Source: Anaerolineales bacterium
Lineage (GTDB): Bacteria > Chloroflexota > Anaerolineae > Anaerolineales > Villigracilaceae
DNA: 40,699 nucleotides
Assembly (NCBI GenBank): GCA_020847435.1
Contig: JADLBX010000047.1
Span: 1 to 40,699, forward strand
Direction: 5' to 3'
Notes under the pieces: model-generated
Told to the model about the DNA's origin: nothing
The model's database searches: none
What the model saw: only the letters and a program-made list of their open reading frames with translations
Shown here: positions 33,069 through 40,699 of the stretch, in pieces
Layout of the letters: the number at the start of each line of letters is the position of its first letter
How positions within the stretch are numbered: position 1 is the first letter of the stretch
Translations under genes and position numbers: made by a program

Positions 33069-33234
33069 ATTTTCCTCCTTCGTTATATAAGCATACTATC
33101 ACTGTTATTTTTTTTTTTTTGTCAAGATACCATTTTGTCACCCTCGATAACTGACCTCAATAGAATTTTGTTCCACCATGGAGGTAATTCAAAGCGTTTG
33201 TTCTGTTAGAATTATTCCCAACAAAGGAAAACGC

Positions 33235-33750
33235 GTGGATCAATTATTCGAACTTTTTTGGATTTTCCTCAAAGTCAACCTGCTCAGCACATCGGGACCC
33301 GCCTCCGTTGGCTTGCTATACCACGAGGTGGTCGGCAAACTGGTGACGGAGGGTCAGTTCGTGCAGGCGGTAGGGTTATCGTCTGTCTTGCCGGGTAGCG
33401 ACGCGCTGCAACTGGCGATGTACGTCGGCTATGCCGTGGCAGGCATCCCCGGCGGGTTTGTCGCGTTGATCGGATCCATCCTGCCGCCCACGATTATCAT
33501 CCTCGGCGTGACGATGATCCTGCACCGCCTGCGCCGCGAAGCGTGGTTGAGTAATTTCATCGAGGGACTGACCCCGGCAATCTCAGTTTTGATGCTTTTT
33601 GTGGCATGGAAAATTTTTGAAAAGGGCGGCTCCACCGGCTGGGAAGGCTGGGCGATCGGTCTGGTCAGCTTGGGCGCCATGTTGTTGAACGCGCCCGCGC
33701 GGATCGTCGTCGTTCTTGCTGGCTTGGTCGGCGTATTCCTTCTGCGATGA
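33235..33750 (+). CDS. Chromate-transporter (CHR) family protein, first copy
   Basis: A short CHR protein of 171 residues from the GTG at 33235, which has AAAGGAAAA before it. CHR proteins are membrane ion transporters; some export chromate, while the substrate of many short ones is unproven. The family segment is SGPASVGLLYHEVVGKL near 16-32, and SVLPGSDALQLAM and PGGFVALIGSILPPT follow. About five hydrophobic helices are seen. An in-frame ATG at 33178 has no ribosome site. The last codons overlap the start of a second, similar gene by four bases (ATGA), indicating coupled translation and a two-subunit transporter. Confidence 0.85.
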   Translation: MDQLFELFWIFLKVNLLSTSGPASVGLLYHEVVGKLVTEGQFVQAVGLSSVLPGSDALQLAMYVGYAVAGIPGGFVALIGSILPPTIIILGVTMILHRLRREAWLSNFIEGLTPAISVLMLFVAWKIFEKGGSTGWEGWAIGLVSLGAMLLNAPARIVVVLAGLVGVFLLR

Positions 33751-34298
33751 ACGGCGCAAAATTTTCGGTGTGGTTGCGCTTGTTGTGGATGTTCCTCAAG
33801 GTGAATGTCCTCTCGCCGTCGGGTCCCGCGTCCATTGGCTTTTTATACGATGAAGCGGTGGGAAAGATCATGAGCGAGGAGCGCTTCGTCGAAGCGGTTG
33901 GGTTTTCGAATGTCCTGCCCGGCAGTGAAGCGTTGAAACTTGCCATGTTCGTCGGTTTCTCCGCGGGCGGCATCCCCGGCGTGTTAGCCGCGTTGTTGGG
34001 GGCGATCCTTCCGCCGACGGTGTTGATGTTGATCGTCGCCGCGTTGCTCCAACGGTTTCAACAAGAAGACTGGCTGGCAGGTTTCGTGGCAGGGATGAGT
34101 CCTGCGGTCGCGGCGTTGATCGTTGTGGTCGCGTGGGAGTTGTTCCGCGCCGGCTCACGCAAAAAAATAGACCGCCGCGTCTTGTTGATCGCCGCGTTGA
34201 GCGCGGTCGGTTTCTGGTTCGCGATCCCGTCGCCGATTGTCCTGCTGGGGGCTGGCATTCTTGGCGTCATCTTGTTTGGCAGGCGAGGCTTTAAATGA
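33747..34298 (+). CDS. Chromate-transporter (CHR) family protein, second copy
   Basis: A 183-residue CHR protein that aligns along its length with the preceding one. Shared blocks are LFLKVNVLSPSGPASIGFLY, SNVLPGSEALKLAM and GAILPPTVLM. The two were probably formed by tandem duplication and act as a heterodimer. About five hydrophobic helices are present. It starts within the stop of the first copy and its own stop overlaps the start of the stress-protein gene. Confidence 0.85.
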   Translation: MNGAKFSVWLRLLWMFLKVNVLSPSGPASIGFLYDEAVGKIMSEERFVEAVGFSNVLPGSEALKLAMFVGFSAGGIPGVLAALLGAILPPTVLMLIVAALLQRFQQEDWLAGFVAGMSPAVAALIVVVAWELFRAGSRKKIDRRVLLIAALSAVGFWFAIPSPIVLLGAGILGVILFGRRGFK

Positions 34299-35140
34299 AT
34301 TCTGAATTTCTGATCGTAACCAACGGCTTCAAAGGGACGTGGTCCGCCATTGAATATGGCGCGACGCTCGCGCAGGCAATGCAGGTGAAAACCACGCTTC
34401 TCGGCGTGACGGAGGATTTGAACCCCGCGGCGATTGACGACCATCATCCGCTCGAAGACATCTTCGCGCAAGCGGTTGAGTTGTTCCAAAAACTGGACGT
34501 GGCATACAAACTCGAGATTCGCAACGGCGCGGCGGAAAAAATTATTCCAGAAGTTGCCAATGCTGGGGATTTCATCACGGTGGTCAGCCCGCTGGGCAGA
34601 CCGCAACTCAAACGCTGGCTCACCGGGCGTTCGATCCATTCATTGATGGAGAAAATCCGCAACCCCATTTTGTACGTTCCAGAGGCGCGCCTGCCGATCA
34701 AAAAGTTATTGATCACGGTTGGCGGGCTTGGGTATGGAGAAGCCGCGGAGAATATCGCCATCCAAGTTGCGCGCGCCAACCACGCCGAAGTCACGATCGT
34801 CTACGTTGTGCCTCCTACTGACCTGGATTATCCGAGTACGCGCGGCGTGCAGAAACACGTTGACAATCTGATCGAGACGGACACCCTGCCGGGGCGCAGT
34901 TTACGGAAAGCCGTGGAGATCGCACAACAGGCTGGCTTGAAAGCGGCCGCCAAAGCGCGGCAGGGTCACATTGCGGAGGAAATTTTGGCTGAGATTCGAG
35001 AGGGGAAGTACGATCTGGTGTGCATGGGTTCGGCGTACAGCGCGCATACTTTGCGTCAGTATTATGCGCCGAACATCACGGCTGAGGTGGCGGAAGCCGC
35101 GGGTTGTCCCATTTTAACGGCGCGGCACAAGCAAAGATAG
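34295..35140 (+). CDS. Tandem universal stress protein
   Basis: A 281-residue protein made of two UspA-type domains (about 1-130 and 134-278). The second has a clear GGLGYGEAAEN and the strands KKLLITVGG and VTIVYVV; a GSAYSAHTLRQY segment follows. The glycine-rich ATP-binding pattern G-x2-G-x9-G(S/T) is only partly kept, so nucleotide binding is uncertain. Its start overlaps the second chr gene by four bases, which ties it to the transporter. Such a partner could regulate transport or respond to the same stress. Confidence 0.83.
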   Translation: MNSEFLIVTNGFKGTWSAIEYGATLAQAMQVKTTLLGVTEDLNPAAIDDHHPLEDIFAQAVELFQKLDVAYKLEIRNGAAEKIIPEVANAGDFITVVSPLGRPQLKRWLTGRSIHSLMEKIRNPILYVPEARLPIKKLLITVGGLGYGEAAENIAIQVARANHAEVTIVYVVPPTDLDYPSTRGVQKHVDNLIETDTLPGRSLRKAVEIAQQAGLKAAAKARQGHIAEEILAEIREGKYDLVCMGSAYSAHTLRQYYAPNITAEVAEAAGCPILTARHKQR

Positions 35141-35159
35141 CGAAAGGTTCTAGCTTGTG

Positions 35160-35300
35160 TTAACGTCAATTCCAGACAAGGATTGTCAAAAAACTTCGTA
35201 CACGGATTTCACGGATTTTTTTCCGTACTTTATGGATTCTTCCTTGCAATCCGTGTGATCCGTGTCCAAAATCAAATTATCTTGAATTCAGGTTGCGTTA
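35160..35300. repeat. 141-bp ACACGGAT palindrome ending at a stop codon
   Basis: Outer ends TTAACG and CGTTA are complementary, and the outer arms with AATTCCAGACAAGGATT and TTATCTTGAATTC match imperfectly. Inner arms hold TACACGGATTTCACGGATTT and ATCCGTGTGATCCGTGT. The right end is the stop codon of the 227-residue gene. It fills the space between that gene and the stress-protein gene. Confidence 0.75.
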
Positions 35301-35981
35301 CAAACCCGGCGTGTATTTCTTTTCCCACTCGGCGATGGCGGCGCGCAAGGTGGATTTGATCTCGGCATCGGGAACATCTTCCACGCCGAAATATTTTTCG
35401 AAGCCGACGTGGACGATTACGCCGCCTTCGGGCGATTGCGAAAGGAAGAGGCGCTTTTGTTCGAGAGCGGTCCCGGCGATGCGCGCTTGCAAAATGGCAT
35501 CGATCTGACCGACGATGCTGTTTGGCGGCGCGGCGGGGCGCTCGTCTTTTTCAGAGGAGGAGTCTGCCGAAGCGGCTGGACGATTCGGCGGAAGGGCGGA
35601 AGAGGCTGACTGAGCGGAGGCAGTCGCAGGTCGCGGAGGAAGCGGGGGCGGAGTCACCGTCGGCGCCGCGGCAGGCTCGTCTTTAATCCACGGACGCATC
35701 TGCATTACGAGTTCAGTCAAGCGTTTGCGCTGTTCGGGGGATAGCGAAGCCGCGTTGACGCGCGCGCCGTCGAGGTCGAGGATCAACTTACCGTCTTCGT
35801 TTTTGAGGCGCAGGACGCCGGGGTCGTCCACGTTGACCGGCGCGGGAGGATTTTTTATTTTTTCCTGTTCCTCGTCGCGCTTGCGTCGCTTATAGCCGTT
35901 GGCGCGTCCTTCGTAAAAGCCGATCGTGTATAAGACCAGGATTGCGATGATCCACCCGGCAATTGACCAATTGATTTCCAT
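35298..35981 (-). CDS. Membrane-anchored protein of unknown function
   Basis: A 227-residue protein. The N-terminal helix (about 6-23) is followed by a strongly basic KRRKRDEEQEK segment, placing the rest in the cytoplasm. A Pro/Ala/Ser-rich linker (about 108-150) leads to a C-terminal domain of about 70 residues with GQIDAILQARIAG and the beta-rich VIVHVGFEKYFGV. I do not recognise the family. It starts three bases after the mutM stop and is probably translated from the same mRNA. Its stop is shared with the 141-bp palindrome. Confidence 0.7.
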   Translation of the reverse strand: MEINWSIAGWIIAILVLYTIGFYEGRANGYKRRKRDEEQEKIKNPPAPVNVDDPGVLRLKNEDGKLILDLDGARVNAASLSPEQRKRLTELVMQMRPWIKDEPAAAPTVTPPPLPPRPATASAQSASSALPPNRPAASADSSSEKDERPAAPPNSIVGQIDAILQARIAGTALEQKRLFLSQSPEGGVIVHVGFEKYFGVEDVPDAEIKSTLRAAIAEWEKKYTPGL

Positions 35982-35984
35982 GCT

Positions 35985-36785
35985 TTACAACCTTTGGCAT
36001 CTCGGACAATAATGCGTGCCGCGCTGACCGACAACGATGCGTTTGATCTTTGCGCCGCAGTTTTGGCACGGCTCGCCGGCGCAATCGTACACGCGAAAAT
36101 AATTCTGGAATTCTCCGCCGGGATACGCCCAGTCAATGGAGGCGCCGTTGCGGCGGATGCCTTCGTTCAACACTTTGCGGATCGCGTCGTGCAACGCTTT
36201 TGCCTGCCTCGCCGAGACGGCGCTGGACTCGCGCAGGGGATGCAGTTTGGCGAGGTTCAAGGCTTCGTCGGTGTAGATGTTGCCCAACCCGGCAAGGAAG
36301 GTTTGGTCGAGCAACAACGGTTTGAGGCGGCGGTGTTTTTTGCGCAGAGCCGCGTGGAGCCATTGCGGCGTGAATTCTTTGCCGAGGGGTTCGGGTCCCA
36401 GTTTTTTGAAAATTTCCTTCGGGTCGGAGACGAGCCACACACGCCCAAATTTGCGGGTGTCGTTGAACGCCAGCAACCTGCCGCCCGACAATTGGATTAT
36501 AAGCCGGTCGTGTTTCTCCGGTCGATTTGTACCGCGTTTAATATGTAGGTACCCGCTCATGCGCAGGTGGATGAGCAGGTGGAACTCGGCAAGTTGAATA
36601 TCAATGAACTTGGCGCGCCTGCCAACGTTGAGAATCTTCTGCCCCACGACTTGTTCCGCAAATTTCCTGGGCGAAGGCGCGGCAAGCGTGCGTGCCCAGC
36701 GCAGGTCGGCGGCGAGAATTTGCCTGCCGACGATTTGGGGTTTTATTTTTCGGACGATCGTTTCGACTTCGGGGAGTTCGGGCAT
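35985..36785 (-). CDS. mutM: Formamidopyrimidine-DNA glycosylase MutM (Fpg)
   Basis: Removes 8-oxoguanine and ring-opened purines in base-excision repair. The 266-residue protein starts MPELPEVET, with the catalytic Pro2 and Glu3. The H2TH region lies around LAGLGNIYTDEAL, and a C-terminal zinc finger has CQNC and CPRC near 240-263. The length is standard. It follows prs by 30 bases holding a palindrome and precedes a membrane-protein gene by three bases. The location in an operon with B12-related genes is unusual but the identification is secure. Confidence 0.95.
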   Translation of the reverse strand: MPELPEVETIVRKIKPQIVGRQILAADLRWARTLAAPSPRKFAEQVVGQKILNVGRRAKFIDIQLAEFHLLIHLRMSGYLHIKRGTNRPEKHDRLIIQLSGGRLLAFNDTRKFGRVWLVSDPKEIFKKLGPEPLGKEFTPQWLHAALRKKHRRLKPLLLDQTFLAGLGNIYTDEALNLAKLHPLRESSAVSARQAKALHDAIRKVLNEGIRRNGASIDWAYPGGEFQNYFRVYDCAGEPCQNCGAKIKRIVVGQRGTHYCPRCQRL

Positions 36786-36798
36786 GTGTAGATCTAGT

Positions 36799-36816
36799 GA
36801 ACAGTGATCAATGTTC
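36799..36816. repeat. 18-bp palindrome between prs and mutM
   Basis: GAACAGTGATCAATGTTC is palindromic with one mismatch pair. It touches the prs stop codon and resembles the ATCAGTGATCA repeat found inside the methyltransferase gene. Confidence 0.5.
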
Positions 36817-37811
36817 TATTCGTTGAACATCTCGCCCACGCTCCGCCCTTCGTGCGCGCGGCGGATGACCTCGCCCAGCATGGGCGCGATCGAAAGCACG
36901 GTGATGCGTCCCTTGAGCGGTTTTAATTTTTTAGGCGAAATGGGAACCGTGTTTGTGGTGATGATGTGTTTGATGGGCAGTTTTGCCAGCCGCCGCGCGC
37001 CCTCCTCCGAAAAGATCGGATGGATGAAGGCAAGGTAGATGTTACGCGCGCCGTTCTTTTTAACCACCGACACCGCCTGTTCGATGGAGCCGCCGGTCAG
37101 CACTTCGTCGTCCACGATCAGCACATCGCGCCCGCGCACGTTGCCGATCAGGGTCAGGGCTTTGGCTTTCGAATCGTTGGCGGTGCGCCGCTTTTCAATG
37201 AAGGCGATGGGCGCGTTCAGGTCGCGCGCATAATTGCGTCCGCGTTTGGCAAAGCCCAAATCGGTGGCAACCACGACGAGTTTTTGCATCTGGTCGCGCA
37301 GGTTCTTATTGATGTAGTCGGTGATCATGTGCGAGGCGGTCAGCACGTCGCCGGGGATCGAGAAGAATCCCTGAATTTGACCGGCGTGCGGATCGAACGT
37401 CATATAACGGTCTGCGCCCGCGCTTTCGAGCATGTCGCAGACGAGGCGCGCGGTGATGGGCACACGCGGCTGGTCCTTTTTATCGGAACGCCCATAACAT
37501 AAATAAGGGACAACCGCTGTGATGCGCGCCGCAGAATCCAAGCGGATGGTTTGAATCATGATCAGCAGTTCCATCAGGTTGTAATGCACGGGCGAGGAGG
37601 TGGTCTGGATCACGTACACATCCTGCCCGCGCGCGCTGGAGTTCAATTTGACGAAAATATTCTCGTTCGGGAATTGAATCACTTCGCGCGGGCTGAGTTG
37701 CTGGTTCAAATAATCGGCGATCTTTTGCGCGAGGTCGGGCGAGCCGGTGCCCGCGTAAAGTTTGATCTCGCCATACATTTTCATGCCGTGGGTATGCGTC
37801 TGCTGGTTCAT
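36816..37811 (-). CDS. prs: Ribose-phosphate pyrophosphokinase
   Basis: Makes PRPP from ribose 5-phosphate and ATP for nucleotide, histidine and tryptophan synthesis. The 331-residue protein shows the family segments YLCYGRSDKKDQPRVPI, a TFDPHAGQIQGFF loop, VVVATDLGFAKRGR and the PRPP-binding loop DVLIVDDEVLTGGS. The last is usually D-D-x2-D-T-G-G-T, so EVLTGG is a variant. GGAG lies before the ATG. Its start overlaps the meaB stop by four bases (ATGA), so it is translationally coupled to meaB. The length is normal (about 310-330). Confidence 0.92.
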   Translation of the reverse strand: MNQQTHTHGMKMYGEIKLYAGTGSPDLAQKIADYLNQQLSPREVIQFPNENIFVKLNSSARGQDVYVIQTTSSPVHYNLMELLIMIQTIRLDSAARITAVVPYLCYGRSDKKDQPRVPITARLVCDMLESAGADRYMTFDPHAGQIQGFFSIPGDVLTASHMITDYINKNLRDQMQKLVVVATDLGFAKRGRNYARDLNAPIAFIEKRRTANDSKAKALTLIGNVRGRDVLIVDDEVLTGGSIEQAVSVVKKNGARNIYLAFIHPIFSEEGARRLAKLPIKHIITTNTVPISPKKLKPLKGRITVLSIAPMLGEVIRRAHEGRSVGEMFNE

Positions 37812-38824
37812 ACAGTCTCCTGCTTTGAATTCCCGTTCAACAACACTTTTACCGCTTCATGGGGCGAGAGCGCCCGCCTGACGACTTTCTCGACCATTTC
37901 GTTGTATTTTTCCTTTTGGATGTTTTGGAAGAACCGCCTCGTCAACGCCTGCTCCAAAGCCGCTTCCAATTCGGACCCCAAGCGGGCGCGGTCACGTGAA
38001 GCCCACTCGCCACTGACGCGTAAATGCCCCGCGTGACGCGCGATGGAGTCCGCCACTTCCGCAATCCCGGTACCGTCCGTTGCCACGGTCTTGACAATGG
38101 GGGGAATCCATAAACCCTGGTCAACTTTTGGGGTGATTACCGTCATTGCCTGCCCGTGATGGCGATAGACGCGCGGGGCAGGGTGGGCAAGCGCCAGCAT
38201 GGAGCGCAGCGCGCGCTCCGTGTGTTCCACGCCGGGGCGGTCCGCTTTGTTGATGACGAGCACATCGGCGATCTCCAAAATCCCCGCCTTGATGGCTTGG
38301 ATATCGTCGCCCAAGCCGGGCGCCTCGACGACGATTGTCGTCTGTGCGAGCCGGGCAACGTCCACTTCGCTTTGCCCCGCGCCGACGGTTTCGACGATGA
38401 CGATCTCGTAACCCGCCGCGTCGAAGATCTGCGTGAACGCGGCGGTCATCTGCGCGAGGCCGCCCACCGAGCCGCGCGACGCCATCGAGCGGATGAAAAC
38501 CCCGTCGTTGCCGGAGAGGTCGCGCATCCGCACGCGGTCGCCGAGCACCGCGCCGCCCGTGAACGGACTCGACGGGTCAACCGCGATGACCGCGACCTTC
38601 TTTTGATCGGTTTTGCGATAATGCAATGCCAATTGATTGACGAGCGAGGATTTCCCCGTGCCCGGCGCGCCGGTCACGCCGATGAGATGCGCTTTGCCGG
38701 TGTGCGGAAAAAGTTCCTCCAGCGCGGCGCGCCCCGCGGGCGAATCGTTTTCCACCTGCGTAAGCAATCGCGCCAGCGCGAGACGGTTGCCTGCGAGAAC
38801 AGATCGAGTCAACAAATCTTCCAT
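37808..38824 (-). CDS. meaB: MeaB-type GTPase chaperone of methylmalonyl-CoA mutase
   Basis: A 338-residue SIMIBI-class GTPase (also called ArgK) that loads and protects the adenosylcobalamin of methylmalonyl-CoA mutase. Visible are Walker A GAPGTGKSS, DPSSPFTGGAVLGDRVRM, ETVGAGQSE and the NKAD guanine motif. I start at the ATG at 38824; a TTG three codons earlier is also possible. Neither has a strong ribosome site. The preceding gene encodes the B12-binding subunit, which supports the role. It overlaps prs by four bases. Confidence 0.94.
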   Translation of the reverse strand: MEDLLTRSVLAGNRLALARLLTQVENDSPAGRAALEELFPHTGKAHLIGVTGAPGTGKSSLVNQLALHYRKTDQKKVAVIAVDPSSPFTGGAVLGDRVRMRDLSGNDGVFIRSMASRGSVGGLAQMTAAFTQIFDAAGYEIVIVETVGAGQSEVDVARLAQTTIVVEAPGLGDDIQAIKAGILEIADVLVINKADRPGVEHTERALRSMLALAHPAPRVYRHHGQAMTVITPKVDQGLWIPPIVKTVATDGTGIAEVADSIARHAGHLRVSGEWASRDRARLGSELEAALEQALTRRFFQNIQKEKYNEMVEKVVRRALSPHEAVKVLLNGNSKQETV

Positions 38825-38868
38825 AAGGTGCAATTACACAATCCGCAATATACAGTACGCAATCCGAA

Positions 38869-39264
38869 TCACTTCATTGCCTCGCGGATGTCTTTGATGA
38901 TGTCCTCCGTCGAGGCTCCGGGACCGTAAATCCCGGTGATGCCCATCTCCTTCAAGCGCGGCATATCCTCGTCGGGGACGATGCCGCCGATGAACACCTT
39001 CACTCTATCCTGCCCGTTGGCTTGCAACAGTTCAACGATGCGCGGGGCGAGCGCCATGTGCGCGCCGGAGAGGATGGACAGGCCCACCACATCCACATCC
39101 TCTTGCAATGCGGCTTCGGCGATCATTTCCGGCGTCTGGCGTAAGCCCGTGTAAATGACCTCCATGCCCGCGTCGCGCAACGCGCGCGCGACGACTTTCG
39201 CGCCGCGGTCGTGTCCATCCAGTCCGGGTTTTGCCACCAACACACGGATCTTTTTCTCTGTCAT
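38869..39264 (-). CDS. Methylmalonyl-CoA mutase B12-binding subunit
   Basis: A 131-residue stand-alone cobalamin-binding domain of acyl-CoA mutases. The DxHxxG motif is Asp16-x-His18-x2-Gly21; the [11 protein letters not shown] and [11 protein letters not shown] segments complete the Rossmann-like B12 site. In this form the catalytic barrel is a separate protein, not found in this window. GGAGG lies before the ATG and a TATAAT about 30 bases upstream. The gene leads a probable operon with meaB, prs, mutM and a membrane-protein gene. Confidence 0.93.
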   Translation of the reverse strand: MTEKKIRVLVAKPGLDGHDRGAKVVARALRDAGMEVIYTGLRQTPEMIAEAALQEDVDVVGLSILSGAHMALAPRIVELLQANGQDRVKVFIGGIVPDEDMPRLKEMGITGIYGPGASTEDIIKDIREAMK

Positions 39265-39292
39265 ACTTCCTCCGCGAGGGATTGATAGGATG

Positions 39293-39298
39293 ATTATA
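39293..39298 (-). promoter_or_regulatory. -10 box of the mutase-subunit operon
   Basis: A perfect TATAAT on the minus strand, about 28 bases before the ATG, with a GGAGG ribosome site between them. Confidence 0.55.
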
Positions 39299-39365
39299 CT
39301 ATGAGGGTTAGCGGATGAAATACGCCAGACGCCTCCGCAGGTTTAAGAGCTCAGTTCTCTTGTAG

Positions 39366-39392
39366 AAAAAATCCCTGCAAGCCACAGGGATT
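39366..39392. terminator. Bidirectional terminator
   Basis: AAAAATCCCTG pairs with CAGGGATTTTT around a short loop, with T residues on either side. It lies beyond the CAP-protein gene on the minus strand. Confidence 0.85.
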
Positions 39393-39415
39393 TTTGTGTA
39401 AGGCGCTGAAATCGT

Positions 39416-40459
39416 TTACTTCGGAACGGCGAACACCACGACGTAATATCCAAAGTTGTTGAAGAAGGAGTAGGCAACTCCAATTTCCGTATACTTTGCG
39501 CTGAGCAGGTTCAGGTTGTGGTTTGGGTCTGTTTTGTCGTTCTTCCACCAGTCAACCACGCCCTGCCCGGAGAGCGGAGGAAAACTACCATACACGTTTT
39601 CAGTGACGGCGGAGGCGGCATATCCGCTTGCCGCCACGCGCGAAGTTGGGGTCGAGCCGTCTGACCCCTTGTGTACGAAAAGATTGTTGCACGCCATGTC
39701 GTTTGCATGAGCGGCGGCGGCTTTGTTCAACAGGTCGTTGACGTTGAATGGCGGCAACCCATTATCTGCCCGGTAGGCATTGATCGCATTGACCGCTTCC
39801 GTCGCTTTCGCGGCGTCGGACGTATAGGCGCAGGCGGCATTTGGACCGGCGGTGGCTGGCGATCCGCTTCCTGCGGCGGCGGTCGGGGCGGGGTTGCCTG
39901 CCGATCCGCCTGTCACATTGATGATCAGCCACAGGCGTGAATCGTTGTCAATCCTCATGATCAAACCGTCCGGGTTTTTGATGACGAAATTGCCGCGATG
40001 AATGCCCGTCGCGCTGGGGGCGATCATATTGAGCGAGAGGTCGGCGGTTTCATCGGGGAAGGTCACCGCTAATGGGCTGGCGACCGGCGCGCCCATGTTC
40101 TCCTCGGAGTAATGTGTCAACGTGTAATCGGGTCCCCAAATGCAGGTGCCGGTATTTTTCACGCGCCAGGTCTTTGTGAAGGGGGAACTGGCGCTGATTG
40201 GGCTGTTGTCTGGAAGCGTGACATCCTCGACAAAACTGGCGCGGTTGGTGCAATCGGGCGAATTGGTGGGGATGGGGGGGGCAGGAGTGGAGGTACTTGT
40301 CTCTTCCGCAGGTTGTGCCGTCGCAGTCGGAGTCCGGCTTGCGGTGGGAGCCGAGGTTTCTGTTGGCGCTGAGGTGGCGGTTTCTGCGGCGGGCTGTGCT
40401 CCACACGATACGACCGTCAAGGCAAGCGCTACATACAGTGCCAGAAACATCTTCTTCAT
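39416..40459 (-). CDS. Lipoprotein with NBR1-like Ig domain and CAP domain
   Basis: A 347-residue surface lipoprotein. The signal peptide ends in a lipobox with Cys19 (VVSC). A Thr/Pro-rich stalk (about 22-70) follows, then a domain of about 100 residues with KTWRVKNTGTCIWG that fits the Ig-like domain first seen in NBR1. A Pro/Ala-rich linker leads to a CAP (SCP/YkwD-like) domain at about 218-347, with NAYRADNGLPP, AAAHANDMACNNLFVHKGSDG and the ENVYGSF segment. The CAP fold binds lipids or peptides, and the bacterial role is not settled. The start has GAGA upstream. It stands alone. Confidence 0.86.
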   Translation of the reverse strand: MKKMFLALYVALALTVVSCGAQPAAETATSAPTETSAPTASRTPTATAQPAEETSTSTPAPPIPTNSPDCTNRASFVEDVTLPDNSPISASSPFTKTWRVKNTGTCIWGPDYTLTHYSEENMGAPVASPLAVTFPDETADLSLNMIAPSATGIHRGNFVIKNPDGLIMRIDNDSRLWLIINVTGGSAGNPAPTAAAGSGSPATAGPNAACAYTSDAAKATEAVNAINAYRADNGLPPFNVNDLLNKAAAAHANDMACNNLFVHKGSDGSTPTSRVAASGYAASAVTENVYGSFPPLSGQGVVDWWKNDKTDPNHNLNLLSAKYTEIGVAYSFFNNFGYYVVVFAVPK

Positions 40460-40549
40460 GGTGGTCTCTTTTCGGGTAGGTGGTGCAGGATGGTGGTTTC
40501 ATTATATACCGAAGCGACCGCTGTGACAAAATTGCGCCGAGCGCGTGCA

Positions 40550-40699
40550 TGGCTTTCTCAAGAACCGAAAGAGGGGATTTTCGGTACACGGATTTCACGG
40601 ATCAAACGGAGTTTTTTGCGTTGCTTACGGAAGAAACCGTATACTCCGTGTGTTCCGTGTACAAAAGAGAGATTCCGTCAACCTTTCTTGAGAAAACCA
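40550..40699. repeat. 150-bp ACACGGAT palindrome at the window edge
   Basis: The outer ends TGGCTTTCTCAAGAA and TTTCTTGAGAAAACCA are complementary. Inner arms hold TACACGGATTTCACGGATC and ACTCCGTGTGTTCCGTGTAC. The palindrome closes exactly at the last base of the window, so the next gene is not visible. Confidence 0.72.

Noticed and set aside
38156..38929. Plus-strand open frame of 257 codons within meaB
   Set aside because: Antisense to meaB and Arg/Asp-rich, as expected of a shadow frame.
40050..40598. Minus-strand frame overlapping the CAP-protein gene
   Set aside because: It is a different frame of the same strand over the Pro/Thr-rich stalk and has no domain.

Overview
The window looks like chromosomal sequence from a member of the Chloroflexota, most likely class Anaerolineae. 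I infer this from moderately GC-rich core genes, a bacterial Elp3 radical-SAM/GNAT enzyme, a very long SecA with lineage-type insertions, start codons placed a few bases after a TATAAT box, and many different short palindromic repeats between genes. No database could be searched, so the taxonomy is an inference.

Layout. 1-530: two tandem tRNA-Ser genes (minus strand) with hairpins. 741-3922 (plus): a Flp-type pilin, miaB, a Nudix hydrolase and a four-helix membrane protein. 4081-11972 (minus): aconitase, adenosine deaminase and an oversized SecA. 12160-13048 (minus): an ECF-type sigma factor and a small membrane protein that may act with it. 13278-16244: a molybdopterin oxidoreductase (plus), then a lipoprotein HtrA-type protease and a DnaJ-type co-chaperone (minus). 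16553-19831: elp3 and cysH (minus), and a methyltransferase diverging from cysH over a very compact double promoter. 19934-25932: an RsbU-type phosphatase with a DksA-like zinc finger, an uncharacterised protein, an 848-residue membrane protein and a GNAT/FemAB-like acetyltransferase.

From about 26100 to 33130 the sequence is clearly AT-richer, except for a host-like fumarase/aspartase-family lyase at 28729-30210. The two AT-rich blocks on either side look acquired. The left block carries a DUF4239-like membrane protein, a small two-helix protein and an anchored protein with an acidic, possibly calcium-binding tail. The right block carries an orphan NarL-type response regulator followed by three exported proteins, one of them a metzincin-type protease. 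This right block is the best candidate for an undescribed system.

33235-35140 (plus) is a coupled three-gene operon of two short chromate-transporter-type proteins and a tandem universal stress protein. 35298-39264 (minus) is a probable five-gene operon: a methylmalonyl-CoA mutase B12-binding subunit, its GTPase chaperone MeaB, PRPP synthetase, MutM and a membrane-anchored protein. 39416-40459 (minus) is a lipoprotein with an NBR1-like Ig domain and a CAP domain.

The strongest non-gene signal is repeat content. Four imperfect palindromes of about 140-157 bp share an ACACGGAT-type core, although the second retains it in one arm only. Three of them begin exactly at the TAA stop codon of a minus-strand gene. 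At least six other short palindrome families are present, two of them inside reading frames and translated.
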